Origin: Sabethes cyaneus
Lineage: Eukaryota > Arthropoda > Insecta > Diptera > Culicidae
Direction of reading: 5' to 3'
Length of the DNA stretch: 64,000 nt
Assembly (NCBI RefSeq): GCF_943734655.1
Contig: NC_071354.1
Location: 143,754,642 to 143,818,641, forward strand
Shown here piece by piece: positions 56,376 to 64,000 of the stretch (the stretch's first letter is position 1; each line of letters starts with the position of its first letter). A program made the translations under genes and the position numbers. Under the pieces are notes generated by a model. That model worked only from the letters and a program-made list of their open reading frames with translations, ran no database searches and was not told the DNA's origin.

Positions 56376-56785
56376 GATTGGGCTTCGTATTGGCCTATAT
56401 GTTTACAGGACACTCTCATAAAACTTCTGGAAAAATCATCCTCAATAGATTAACGAGGTACATGGAGAGCGAGCAGGGATTGTTGAATAAGCAATTCGGC
56501 ACTCGGAAAGGAAAGGAAAGGTAAATGCAATCCGGGCAGTAATCGAAAGGGCCGAGAAACCGGCAATACAGAAGCAGCGGAGATAAAGTCACAGCGCCGG
56601 TGGTAATGATAGATGTCAAGAACGCCTTTAACAGTTGGGAAACTATCGCCGTAGCGCTGCTCTTCGACTTTCTGTGTAAAATTCTGAGGAGCTATTTTCA
56701 AAATCGAGTGTTGGTCTACGATACGTCAGATAGACAAGAATCCATCAGACAGCCACGTAGCCAGAGGTGCTTATTATACTACTTA

Positions 56786-56930
56786 TAACTCTAAAACATT
56801 ACCATACATTTTTTTTGTTGATACCAAAATTGGGACCCCCTTTGGATACGAGGCTGCTATCAGAATTGCGGCAGGAGCTCCTCAAGGTTCCGTCTTTGAT
56901 CCAAGTGTGTTTCGGACACAACGTGTGTCT
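56786..56930 (+). pseudogene. Small RT fragment (PQGS motif)
   Basis: GYEAAIRIAAGAPQGSVFDPS at about 56850-56910 in one frame resembles the AGVPQGSVLGP motif of Jockey-superfamily reverse transcriptases. Too short to place; different lineage from the R1 copy just upstream, whose RT stops near 56770. Confidence 0.5.
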
Positions 56931-57111
56931 AATCGCTAAATTTACATATTTAAATATTGCATTTTTTCTTGAAACATCCGTCTTTAGAGTCCTTTCCCTA
57001 CCCAAGTAACCAAAAGTTCCGATAAAAGGGGATTAATTAATCGTTTAATTATCGACTGTTTTTTTATAAATATTAATTTATTGTAACTTACCACACACCT
57101 CCAACATAAAT

Positions 57112-57178
57112 CCCGGGGATTTGAACTCGAGTACTTCTTTTCGGTGACTTAGACGCATACCACTGCTCCGTTGCTGGA
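57112..57178 (-). ncRNA. tRNA-like module (pol III A/B boxes)
   Basis: On the minus strand GGAGCAGTGGTATGCGTC resembles a D-arm/A box and GAGTTCAAATCCC is a good B box, about 40 nt apart. The acceptor stem is not convincing, so a SINE head or tRNA pseudogene is more likely than a functional tRNA. Confidence 0.4.
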
Positions 57179-57289
57179 ATATGCGATTTGCATCGTTTTT
57201 ACTCGCTGTGCTAATTTCTCATTTATCACAGCCCCGAAACGAACTTACACTTAAGAACAACTCATCGGCAAAATTCATGTCACTAGCGG

Positions 57290-57362
57290 CGTCAGAGATG
57301 GCGCAATGCATCAGGATAGGCTTGCAACGAGGAACGCTCGGGTTCAAATCCAGTAGCGGTCG
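57290..57362 (+). ncRNA. tRNA-like module (pol III A/B boxes)
   Basis: GATGGCGCAATGCATC at 57297 fits an A box and GGGTTCAAATCC at 57340 an almost ideal B box with tRNA-like spacing. Stems are imperfect; likely a tRNA pseudogene or SINE head. Confidence 0.45.
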
Positions 57363-58104
57363 GTGTTAGTTAGGCTTTTTTTAAATGGTCTATCTTAATC
57401 GCATGAACCGACTTTACAAAAGTTAAGAGGAGGCGGAAGTAGAAAATGGAAAAGTATAAAAATAGAACTACAAGTGCTGTTTTATGAACTTTTGCCAAAA
57501 TTTCTTCAGAAGCTGCTTAGCGCTCTATTAAGCGAACTCAAGGCAACTTTGAAGTCGGTTAACTGCAGGTAAAGCTGCTTAGCAAGCTATAGATCCATAG
57601 ACATAAAGCTTGTTAACCTTCCTTAGACACCATTATCCGAACTCTAAGTTACTTTCAAGTTGTGTGTTTGAACTTTTTGAAGCTGCATGTTGGACTTTTA
57701 AGTTGCTACAGATATTTACGGTACTTTAATGAGAATGAAGTTCGGTTTACAAATGCAGTGTCTGGTTGTTCAGCAAGAAAGTTCTGCGGAACTAAATTTG
57801 AACCAACTATGAACTTTCAAGTTTGTTCCTTAAGTGAAATTCGAACTTTTGGTTGCTTGGGTATTAACAATGAACGAGCCTTCGAAGAGTTACAAGATTG
57901 AGAACAGATAAAATGTTTAATTCATTTTCCATTTCATCAATCGAGTCAATTACTTAGAAATCTTTTATATACTGCCGAGCATCGCATTGATCGCACAGGT
58001 TGATAGTAACAGCTGTCGAAGTTCATTAACTATTAAACTGTTAAATAAGATTTTATCTCACACAGATGTGCTGAAATATTTTCCCATTTTCCGTTCCATT
58101 CCAG

Positions 58105-58245
58105 TACGTTCGCCTGTCGTACGACACCCGGCCGGAGCTGCTGGTTCAGCTCTTCACTCGCGAGTGGAATCTCGAACTTCCGAAATTGCTCATCACCGTC
58201 CAAGGCGGAAAAGCCAACTTTGAACTGCAGCCAAAGCTGAAAAAG
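58105..58245 (+). CDS. Trpm: TRPM channel gene, MHR/SLOG-like domain exon
   Basis: 141 nt, phase 0 on both sides, between TTCCATTCCAG and AAAAG|GTATAC. It encodes YVRLSYDTRPELLVQLFTRE, WNLELPKLLITVQGGKANFE, LQPKLKK. The W.L..P.L.I.V.GG..NF.L...L run is one of the most conserved blocks of the TRPM N-terminal homology region, which forms a Rossmann-like (SLOG/LSDAT) nucleotide-binding fold. It directly continues GGAHPTKAQ from the exon at 47954. Function in the channel: cytosolic assembly and ligand sensing. Confidence 0.97.
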
Positions 58246-58384
58246 GTATACCTACAAACAACCGACTGCTAGAAGGTCATATACCATCACACTTTAGTTT
58301 CAACCCGACAGTTCAGCGCTTAATATCTTGTCTTGTTGATGCTACTTCCATTATTATTTTCTTCTCTGTTTCCACCGTATGCAG

Positions 58385-58457
58385 GTGCTCCGGAAGGGTC
58401 TACTGAAGGCAGCGAAAACAACCGGTGCTTGGATATTTACCGGCGGAACAAACACCG
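58385..58457 (+). CDS. Trpm: TRPM channel gene, WIFTGGTNTG exon
   Basis: 73 nt, separated from the previous exon by a 139-bp intron (acceptor ...CCACCGTATGCAG). It encodes VLRKGLLKAAKTTGAWIFTG GTNT and the first base of the following Gly codon (phase 1 out). GAWI.TGG.N.G is the glycine-rich loop of the TRPM SLOG-like domain. The next residues (usually V-x-x-x-V-G-D-A) lie in an exon beyond this window. The end is set at 58457 because continuing to the first GT (58462) would add a residue absent from the family motif and a GC donor fits exactly. Confidence 0.92.
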
Positions 58458-58463
58458 GCAAGT
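58458..58463 (+). promoter_or_regulatory. Trpm: Probable GC 5' splice site (GCAAGT)
   Basis: The exon sequence ...ACCG is followed by GCAAGT, the consensus of the rare GC-AG intron class (AG|GCAAGT). It leaves a split Gly codon (G|GN) that preserves the family motif TNTG-V. The only nearby GT (58462) gives a worse protein junction. Confidence 0.7.
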
Positions 58464-60289
58464 ATAAATAAAACGTCATCACGTCTCGTCGAACCGGGAG
58501 TGAGGAAGTTTGACAATTTAGCTTTGCACACCCTGTATTGCGATTACTTATCTGTTTCATTGTCATCGGCCGAGTGAATGGCGTGCGTGTCGGAGATAGT
58601 CGGTCTGCCTAGCCCGGGCTGGAACTTAATTGAAAAAATCTATTTTTCGACCGGCTTTTTTACCGCCGACCGATTGATTGTTACTGTTTTCGTGTTGTTG
58701 TTTGCTGACCTATTGCGTTTTACGCCAACGCTTGCTTCCTGTTGTAATGTCTGCTGATATTGATTTTTGACAGGATTTCTCTTTTAGATTGAAGGTTAAC
58801 CGGAGAAACTGTTGGATTTTAATGAGGTTGAGAATGAAAAAAATTGTTTTATTTCATCTGTATCTGAACGCTGTTGAAAACTTGAGATTATATTAAGCTA
58901 TTAACGTACTCTTTTTTGGTAATTGATGTTACTTGATCCCTGTTACTTGATGATTGTAGTTGATGTCATAGGACTTCCTACTATGAGGTAAGCGTGTCCT
59001 CTTTGCCGGAAACCTGTGCTATTTTTTGCTTGCAAAAGTTGAACATTTCTCCCAATGAATGTATCTGTCTCCAACTAATTTAGGATAAAAAACTTAGTGA
59101 TCCAAAATTGCTAATCTTAAAACTTATTTTGAGACAGACCAAAGTCGTGTTTTTAGTCTTGACCTTGAAAAAACCACCGTTTCAAAAAATATCATTTTGA
59201 GATGTTTTTATTCTCGACTTTGAATTTGAATCAAATGCTTCACTTATTATTAACAATTTCTAATAACGATCGGGCTATCATCACATGGTTAAACTGTTAC
59301 ATGACAAAGAGAATGGACCTTTAACTGATTCAAAGCAACATTTTTAGAATAGTTTGGAAGTTTTCAGCATTGTCTAGTACAATAGTACTGAAATTTACAA
59401 TATAATTATGACTTCAGATTGATATTAAAAATTGCGTCGAGAGAGATTTAACGGCGGGTTACATTTACGGCGATTAAATAATTCCTTTGTGGTGAAGAGA
59501 GTTCGTCGGCCAGAGTATAAATACATTATCAAACAAATTAATTGAAATATACAGATTTGTAGGAATCGGAATTAAATTCCCGGAAAATTGAAAAGTTGTA
59601 GATGGCTAAGGAAAAGAAGAACTAGAAAGCTAATGAAAGCAAAACAACTGTAAGGGGAACTAAAAGAAAATAAATGTAGGCTAATTATTGAAGCAATTGT
59701 AAAATTAATTATTGAAATATGATAAAATAGTAGCTTCGATCTAAGAATACGTCGTATCAATAGTGCACGATTGGTTCACTTTTTAAATTTTATTATTCGA
59801 TAAACGCCTCAGCCTTGTGGTGCGATATGTATAATTAACAAGATTAAACGATGCTGAAAGAAACCGTTATCCTATTTGTGCCGCTACCGCAAACGGTGGT
59901 TACAGAATGCCTGTGGTTGAATAAGAGATAAGCAAATCCCAACTGGAAGCGAATGTGATGAATATGGCTGCAACCGTGCAGCGCTGTATCATTTCCTGAT
60001 GGAAACTGCATTCATACGTCTGGTCGACGATGATAATGAGGATAACGATGATGGTGATTAACGGTTTTAGTGTCAATACTTAAATATTTTATCATGATTT
60101 ATTATGCAATTAGTTTGTGTTACATGTAAGGGATTACTGTTTTTGTGTGTTTCAAGATTATCAAAGTGAAATTAGTCTTTAGATCTATTCTCCAAATATT
60201 CTTTGTAAACAAGAAGAATATTTGAAAAATGCGTTCAAATGTGAATTTTACTTTCGGAGAAAGCTTTAACAGACCACGGGTCAAATTTT
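58464..60289. other. TRPM intron, no gene recognised
   Basis: AT-rich, no convincing element or exon. No recognisable next TRPM exon before the window ends. Confidence 0.5.
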
Positions 60290-60710
60290 ATTTAGAATGG
60301 GGAAATTTCCAGCATGGTTTTTTTTCCAAATCGTTCAGTCTCTATGAATCTCGTAGATTATGTCTCGTTCTGCGAGTGCAACATGAATAGAGGGTTGCAA
60401 ATTGATGCAGTGTATACGGACCTGACAGCAGCGTTTGGTGGATCACGGTATCCTTCTTGGAGACTGCTCTGCAAGTGGCTGCAATCGTACCTTACACAAC
60501 GTAGGCTGCGTGTGAAGATCGGTACCGAATTTTTCGACTCATTCTGTAACATCTCAAACGTACCACAGGAGAGCAATCTTGGACCACTGCTCTTTTTTCT
60601 GTTTATAAATGAGCTATCAGCTCTTCTGACACCTAGCTGTAGGCCATTTTATGCCGAGGAAGTAAAAATCTTTAAGGCAGTCAAATTGATTCCCATTGCA
60701 TTGAATTGCA
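60290..60710 (+). pseudogene. Jockey-type RT fragment with YAEE instead of YADD
   Basis: 134-codon frame with FFPNRSVSMNLVDYVSFCEC, QIDAVYTDLTAAF (first catalytic Asp), a deletion, WLQSYLTQRRLRVKIGTEFF, ISNVPQESNLGPLLFFLFIN (normally VPQGSNLGP) and LLTPSCRPFYAEEVKIF. The YADD catalytic box reads YAEE at 60650-60661, and PQGS reads PQES, so the polymerase is dead even though the frame is open. Flanking parts of the element are absent. Confidence 0.85.
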
Positions 60711-60718
60711 ATGCCTAG

Positions 60719-61147
60719 TGGACGGCGGGTACGGGTGCGGGTTTCGAGCAAATTTTCCGCTACCCGACCATCTCTAGATCACACCCACGGAGCACAGTGT
60801 TCCAAAAAAGCTAAAAGTGGAACTTTTTTCCTAGTGTCTCTTGTTTTCATTTTATCATTTATGGTCTTCAGCACTTTTGTTCGTATGAATATCCCGCTTA
60901 ATCTAAAACTGTCAAAAGTTAGTCATCGCTTACTATAATGAAAATAAAAAAATAACTATTTTGTTTTAGGAAATATAGACATAGTTTCTTTTGCAAAGTG
61001 TTGAATATTGTAAAAACAAGCAACTTTGCTGAAGAAATAAAATTTCTATCTTTATCGCGTGCTGAACTATAGGGCATATTCTTCAAAACTTTTTTAAAAA
61101 TTGGTTTTGCATACTAAAGTTTTCTTAGTTGCATTTTACAAGAATAC
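60719..61147. other. No gene recognised
   Basis: Short spacer between the Jockey fragment and the minus-strand RTE copy. Confidence 0.5.
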
Positions 61148-61222
61148 AATACTTACTTTACTTTAGTGGCAACGGTCCGTTAACGATCCTGCGCCGAACG
61201 AATTATGGTCCTCCAGTACCGT

Positions 61223-62406
61223 GACCGTACCTAATTCTGCGCAGCTCCTAATTCTGCGCATTTTTCTTTATATAAATATTTTTTAGCATTGTGCATAACT
61301 ATGATCATTGCGTTATTTTTTTACAAATGTCTATTGAATATTACGCCATTATTCACAAACGGGCCATAATATTTGAGAGCGAAATAATTTAACGTGAAAC
61401 ATAAAGTATTTTTTATGGCAGAAAACATTGTCGTTAGCACCAACGCTAAGATTATCCTTCTAGAAAATTAACAAATTTGTGATCGAAATTCTTTGCAATG
61501 ATCAAATTAGCCAGCATAATTAGAAAGAATAATTAGTTTTAGTCATGTTTTAGACAAAAAGAGTGATTGCATGCATTGCTTTCCTTAGAAAAATGCGATG
61601 CAATAATGCGCAGATTTAGGCACAGATTTTATATTCATGTGCCAAATTCTGCGCAGTAATGTATCCTACAAAGACATTACGAAAGAATACGCAACCGCAC
61701 CCAAATGGCTGAGGTATAGAGGCATGAAAATTCAAGTAGAATCTTTAACTTGCATTGATTGGAATCCTGTGTCTCGGGGTCCGAACCTACGAGCGCCAGT
61801 TCATGAAACCATGTCTTCTATTTTTTTTAATGTCCAACCTCATGGGGCTGTCAGAGAGTGGGGAAGTGGTTTCTATATGAAAACACAATTTTTAGTATTA
61901 ATCTAAAGTGTAATGTTAAGTATGCAGAAAACCTGAATCAATTGGCCCTTAACATTATCGAGAATAAAATATTTAAAATAAGGCAATCAAAATGATAACA
62001 ATATTCCTTTGCTACCCGGACAGCACAAGAAGGCTGGATCATGGATTTATTTATGGTAATAGCTAATGTCGGATTTTTTGGTGTGATTTCAGCGTATAAA
62101 GACATAAACAGTATGGCAGGAGTATTTATTTTCGCTTTTTGGGTGCGCAGAATTAGGAGCAAACATGCGCAGAATTAGGAACATGGACAAGAAAGTGCGC
62201 AGAATTAGGCACCGTGGATAAGTTTACAAAACGAAAAATATACTCAATTGTTAGTCGACTTATAATTCCTATATTTTTTACCAGATATTATAGATCGTAG
62301 CACTACACGTTGCTGCTATCTACGTTTTTAATTTAAATCTAGAATACTTAGAATAGCGGAAAAATCATAAAAATGGCTTAACTGCGCAGAATATGGTACG
62401 TTCACG
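61223..62406. mobile_element. DNA element with repeated AATTCTGCGCA motifs, inside RTE 3' UTR
   Basis: Ends GACCGTACCTAATTCTGCGC and the complement of GCGCAGAATATGGTACGTTC, flanked by GTACCGT (61216-61222 and 62407-62413), a 7-8 bp duplication consistent with hAT-like insertion. The motif TAATTCTGCGCA recurs at least eight times, in both orientations, clustered near the ends (61228, 61246, 61613, 61638, 62147, 62165, 62195, 62382). An 89-codon frame (61637-61906) has no known domain. 1184 bp, likely non-autonomous. Confidence 0.8.
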
Positions 62407-62835
62407 GTACCGTCGGTCCTGGGCTGCCGTTTTCCAGTCCCCACGAACACCAGCTGAACGTGCATCGTCTTCGACAGCACACACCCACCGGGTGCGGGGT
62501 CTGCCTCGGAGTCTATGGCCTCTTCCTGGTTCTCTGCCGAAAATAGTTTTGGCTACTCTTTCGTCGGGCATTCTGGCCACGTTTTCAGCCCACCGCAGCC
62601 TGCCACATTGTACTCCCTTCACTATATCAGCATATTTGTATACTTGGTACAGGTCGTGATTCATGCGTCTGCGCCACCCTCCATTTTCCATTTTGCCACC
62701 AAGTATAGATCGCAGAATTTTACGCTCAAAAACCCCAAGCACTCGCCGATCAGCTTCCTTTAGCGTCCATGATTCGTGTCCGTAAAGGGCCACCGGGAGG
62801 ATTAGTGTTCTGTAGAGCATATTTTTTTGCATTTT

Positions 62836-63000
62836 CGAGACGCTTATACCTTCAGAAATGCCAAGCTAAAAGGATTTTTTGATATCTGATCTCGTTGAAA
62901 ACTTACGGCAAATATTGTGGAGTCGCCTCAAGGGAAGTCCATTGCTGTACGAAACTTTGAATGCATTTTCCCCGAGACCATGTTTCTTTAGCTGGCGGTA
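62836..63000 (+). repeat. Dispersed ~165-bp repeat, copy 2
   Basis: Same orientation and order of blocks as 29848-30010 (GACGCTTATACCTTC, AAAAGGATTTTTTGATATCTG, CGCCTCAAGGGA, TACGAAACTTTGAA, GAGACCATGTTTC). Here it sits inside the RTE copy at the thumb gap. Confidence 0.7.
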
Positions 63001-63470
63001 CGTCTATCTCAGAATCTAGTGAATCGATTTGGCTGAAATTTTTTTTCAGCATGTAAAAATGAGTTATCTAAATTGTTACGTAGCCGTTTTTTGATATCTC
63101 AATTTTTCAATTTTTTATGAGCTCTTGATTGGCGATTTTTAATGAAAAAACACCTTTCTTTTGGAAAAATGGCCGCCATTTCGGCAATTTCGTCAAACCG
63201 CTACGTAACAATTTAGGTATTGACCTAAAGCTTCAAAATCATCCTTGAAATCCGTTCTACGATACTCCGTTGGTTCCCGGCACGTACCGCCAGCAAGGAA
63301 TTATTTTCTAGAGAGCATTCACGCGTCCACCTACCACCAACATAATAATCACTATTCTGATATTCAAAAAATGCAAAAGATATCTTCAAATATACCTTAA
63401 CCAATAACCAAAATATCCCAACACTTAACTATAATTCTAGTACCTGAAAAAAATTTACGAAAATCTATTA
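63001..63470. other. Unclassified insert in RTE copy
   Basis: Continuation of the non-RTE sequence that interrupts lineage C. GTTACGTAGC (63078) and GCTACGTAAC (63201) form an inverted pair ~120 bp apart, hinting at a small foldback. No coding. Confidence 0.45.
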
Positions 63471-64000
63471 TTTTTCGGTCTTCCAGAGTAGGGTCCCCCC
63501 TTAAAGGGCCTGAAGGCCTCTTCCACTGCTCTACGGTTGATTCCGATGATATCGACGTCATCCGCAAAACCAACAAGCATGTGAGATTTCGTGATGATAG
63601 TTCCATTCCTTTCCACGTTTGCTCTTCGTATTGCACCTTCCAAGGCAATGTTAAATAGCAGGTTAGAGTGTGCATCCCCTTGCTTCAGTCCATCCAACGT
63701 CACGAAAGCAGCTGAGGTCTCACCCGCTATTCTTACGCATGATTTGGACCCGTCCAGCGTCGCACGAATCAGCGTAACTAGTTTCGTCGGAAAACCATGT
63801 TCTAGCATTATCTGCCACAGCTCATTTCGTTTAACTGAATCGTACGCCGCTTTAAAGCCCACAAACAGATGATGTGTCTGCAAGTTGTACTCCCGGAACT
63901 TGTCTAGCAACTGGCGCAGGGCAAACATCTGATCCGTCGTGGAGCGACCCTCACGAAAACCTGCTTGGTACTCGCCGACGAGGGACTCCGCTAACGGTCT

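Larger units (their letters stand above)
49690..56785 (+). mobile_element. R1-clade non-LTR retrotransposon, broken by two large insertions
   Basis: 5' UTR-like sequence (49690-50430), gag with zinc knuckles, R1-type endonuclease, and N-terminal RT, in the right order and strand. It is split by a mariner-type element (51365-52865) and an RTE copy (53650-56375); conceptually removing each restores recognisable R1 reading across the junction (…WAVN-stop-DSRCTNAS… and …PPDDWAS-YWPICL…). It ends within the RT palm near 56770. Host element about 2.9 kb without inserts; R1 elements are usually 5-6 kb, so it is also 3'-truncated or deleted. Multiple stops. Confidence 0.8.
57001..57861. mobile_element. 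DNA element with CCCAAGTAACCAAAAG ends and TA flanks
   Basis: Inverted ends CCCAAGTAACCAAAAGTTCC and the complement of CGAACTTTTGGTTGCTTGGG, flanked by TA on both sides (56999-57000, 57862-57863). 861 bp, no transposase. It carries two tRNA-like modules pointing outward (57112-57178 minus, 57290-57362 plus) and AAGCTGCTTAGC repeats at 57512 and 57572. Same end family as the 108-bp MITE at 37248. Confidence 0.75.
61148..64000 (-). pseudogene. RTE-like retrotransposon (lineage C), interrupted, runs off the right edge
   Basis: From the right edge downward: FALRQLLDKFREYNLQTHHL, FVGFKAAYDSVKRNELWQIM (first Asp), LDGSKSCVRIAGETSAAFVT, LDGLKQGDAHSNLLFNIALE, MLVGFADDVDIIG (FADD intact, about 63580), RRAVEEAFRPFKGG. 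Then about 630 bp of unrelated sequence (62836-63470) replaces part of the thumb, and the C-terminal frame follows (62832-62365): YRTLILPVALYGHESWTLKE, FERKILRSILGG, RRRMNHDLYQVYKYADIV, CGRLRWAENVARMPDERVAK, LRGRPRTRWVCAVEDDARSA. The 3' UTR is split by a DNA element at 61223-62406 and ends near 61148 with AAAGTAAAGTAAG. The RT motifs are the best kept of lineage C, but the thumb gap disables it. Confidence 0.88.

Noticed and set aside
58458..58470. GT donor at 58462 for the last visible TRPM exon
   Set aside because: It would add a residue between TNTG and the next conserved position; the GC donor four bases earlier fits phase and family. Kept as the alternative.

Overview
The window is eukaryotic, AT-rich and intron-dominated. 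It reads as part of a dipteran genome, most likely a culicine (Aedes/Culex-type) mosquito. This is inferred from the insect-like TRPM peptide and from the repeat community: tRNA-derived SINEs, several RTE-like and Jockey-like retroelements, mariner-type elements with D37D, D37E and D41D spacing, MULE-like, pogo-like, hAT-like and Helitron-like pieces. I cannot name the species.

One host gene is well supported. It lies on the + strand, runs through the whole window and continues past the right edge: the 5' part of a TRPM-family cation channel gene (Trpm-like). Five coding exons are visible: 10088-10339 (probable first coding exon), 24218-24300, 47954-48116, 58105-58245 and 58385-58457. Their phases join without a gap (0, 2, 0, 0, 1) into about 237 residues of cytosolic N-terminus, ending in the conserved WIFTGGTNTG segment. 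The last exon appears to use a GC 5' splice site. Introns are about 13.9, 23.7, 10.0 and 0.14 kb, then more than 5.5 kb.

Nearly everything else is mobile DNA in those introns and the 5' flank. 0-10 kb: an unclassified repeat, an RTE-like fragment, a TA-flanked element with internal GGGGYAAAAGTGCGA motifs, Jockey and RTE fragments, and a SINE with target-site duplications. 10.3-24.2 kb: a D37E-type relic, a 770-bp hexamer satellite beside a SINE, an RTE copy split by a SINE, a Helitron-like element with a ~118-bp minisatellite, a D37D-type mariner relic, a BEL/Pao fragment and a palindromic SINE. 24.3-47.9 kb: a CCCGAGC-ended MITE, a MULE-like element with compound terminal repeats, RTE and Jockey relics, a Tc1-like relic, an unexplained antisense open frame with splice-like borders, an RTE copy with a 447-codon open frame, and a Helitron-like element that swallowed a pogo-like foldback. 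48-58 kb: an R1-clade retrotransposon broken by a D41D mariner (itself holding a hAT-like MITE) and by an RTE copy with a 12-bp target-site duplication; then a CCCAAG-ended element carrying two tRNA-like modules. 58.5-64 kb: a Jockey relic and a minus-strand RTE copy split by an element with repeated AATTCTGCGCA motifs.

No CRISPR array, rRNA gene, convincing functional tRNA gene or prokaryotic operon is present. I see no intact autonomous transposon; every coding relic carries stops, frameshifts, deletions or lost catalytic residues. Apart from TRPM, family names rest on motif recognition by eye.
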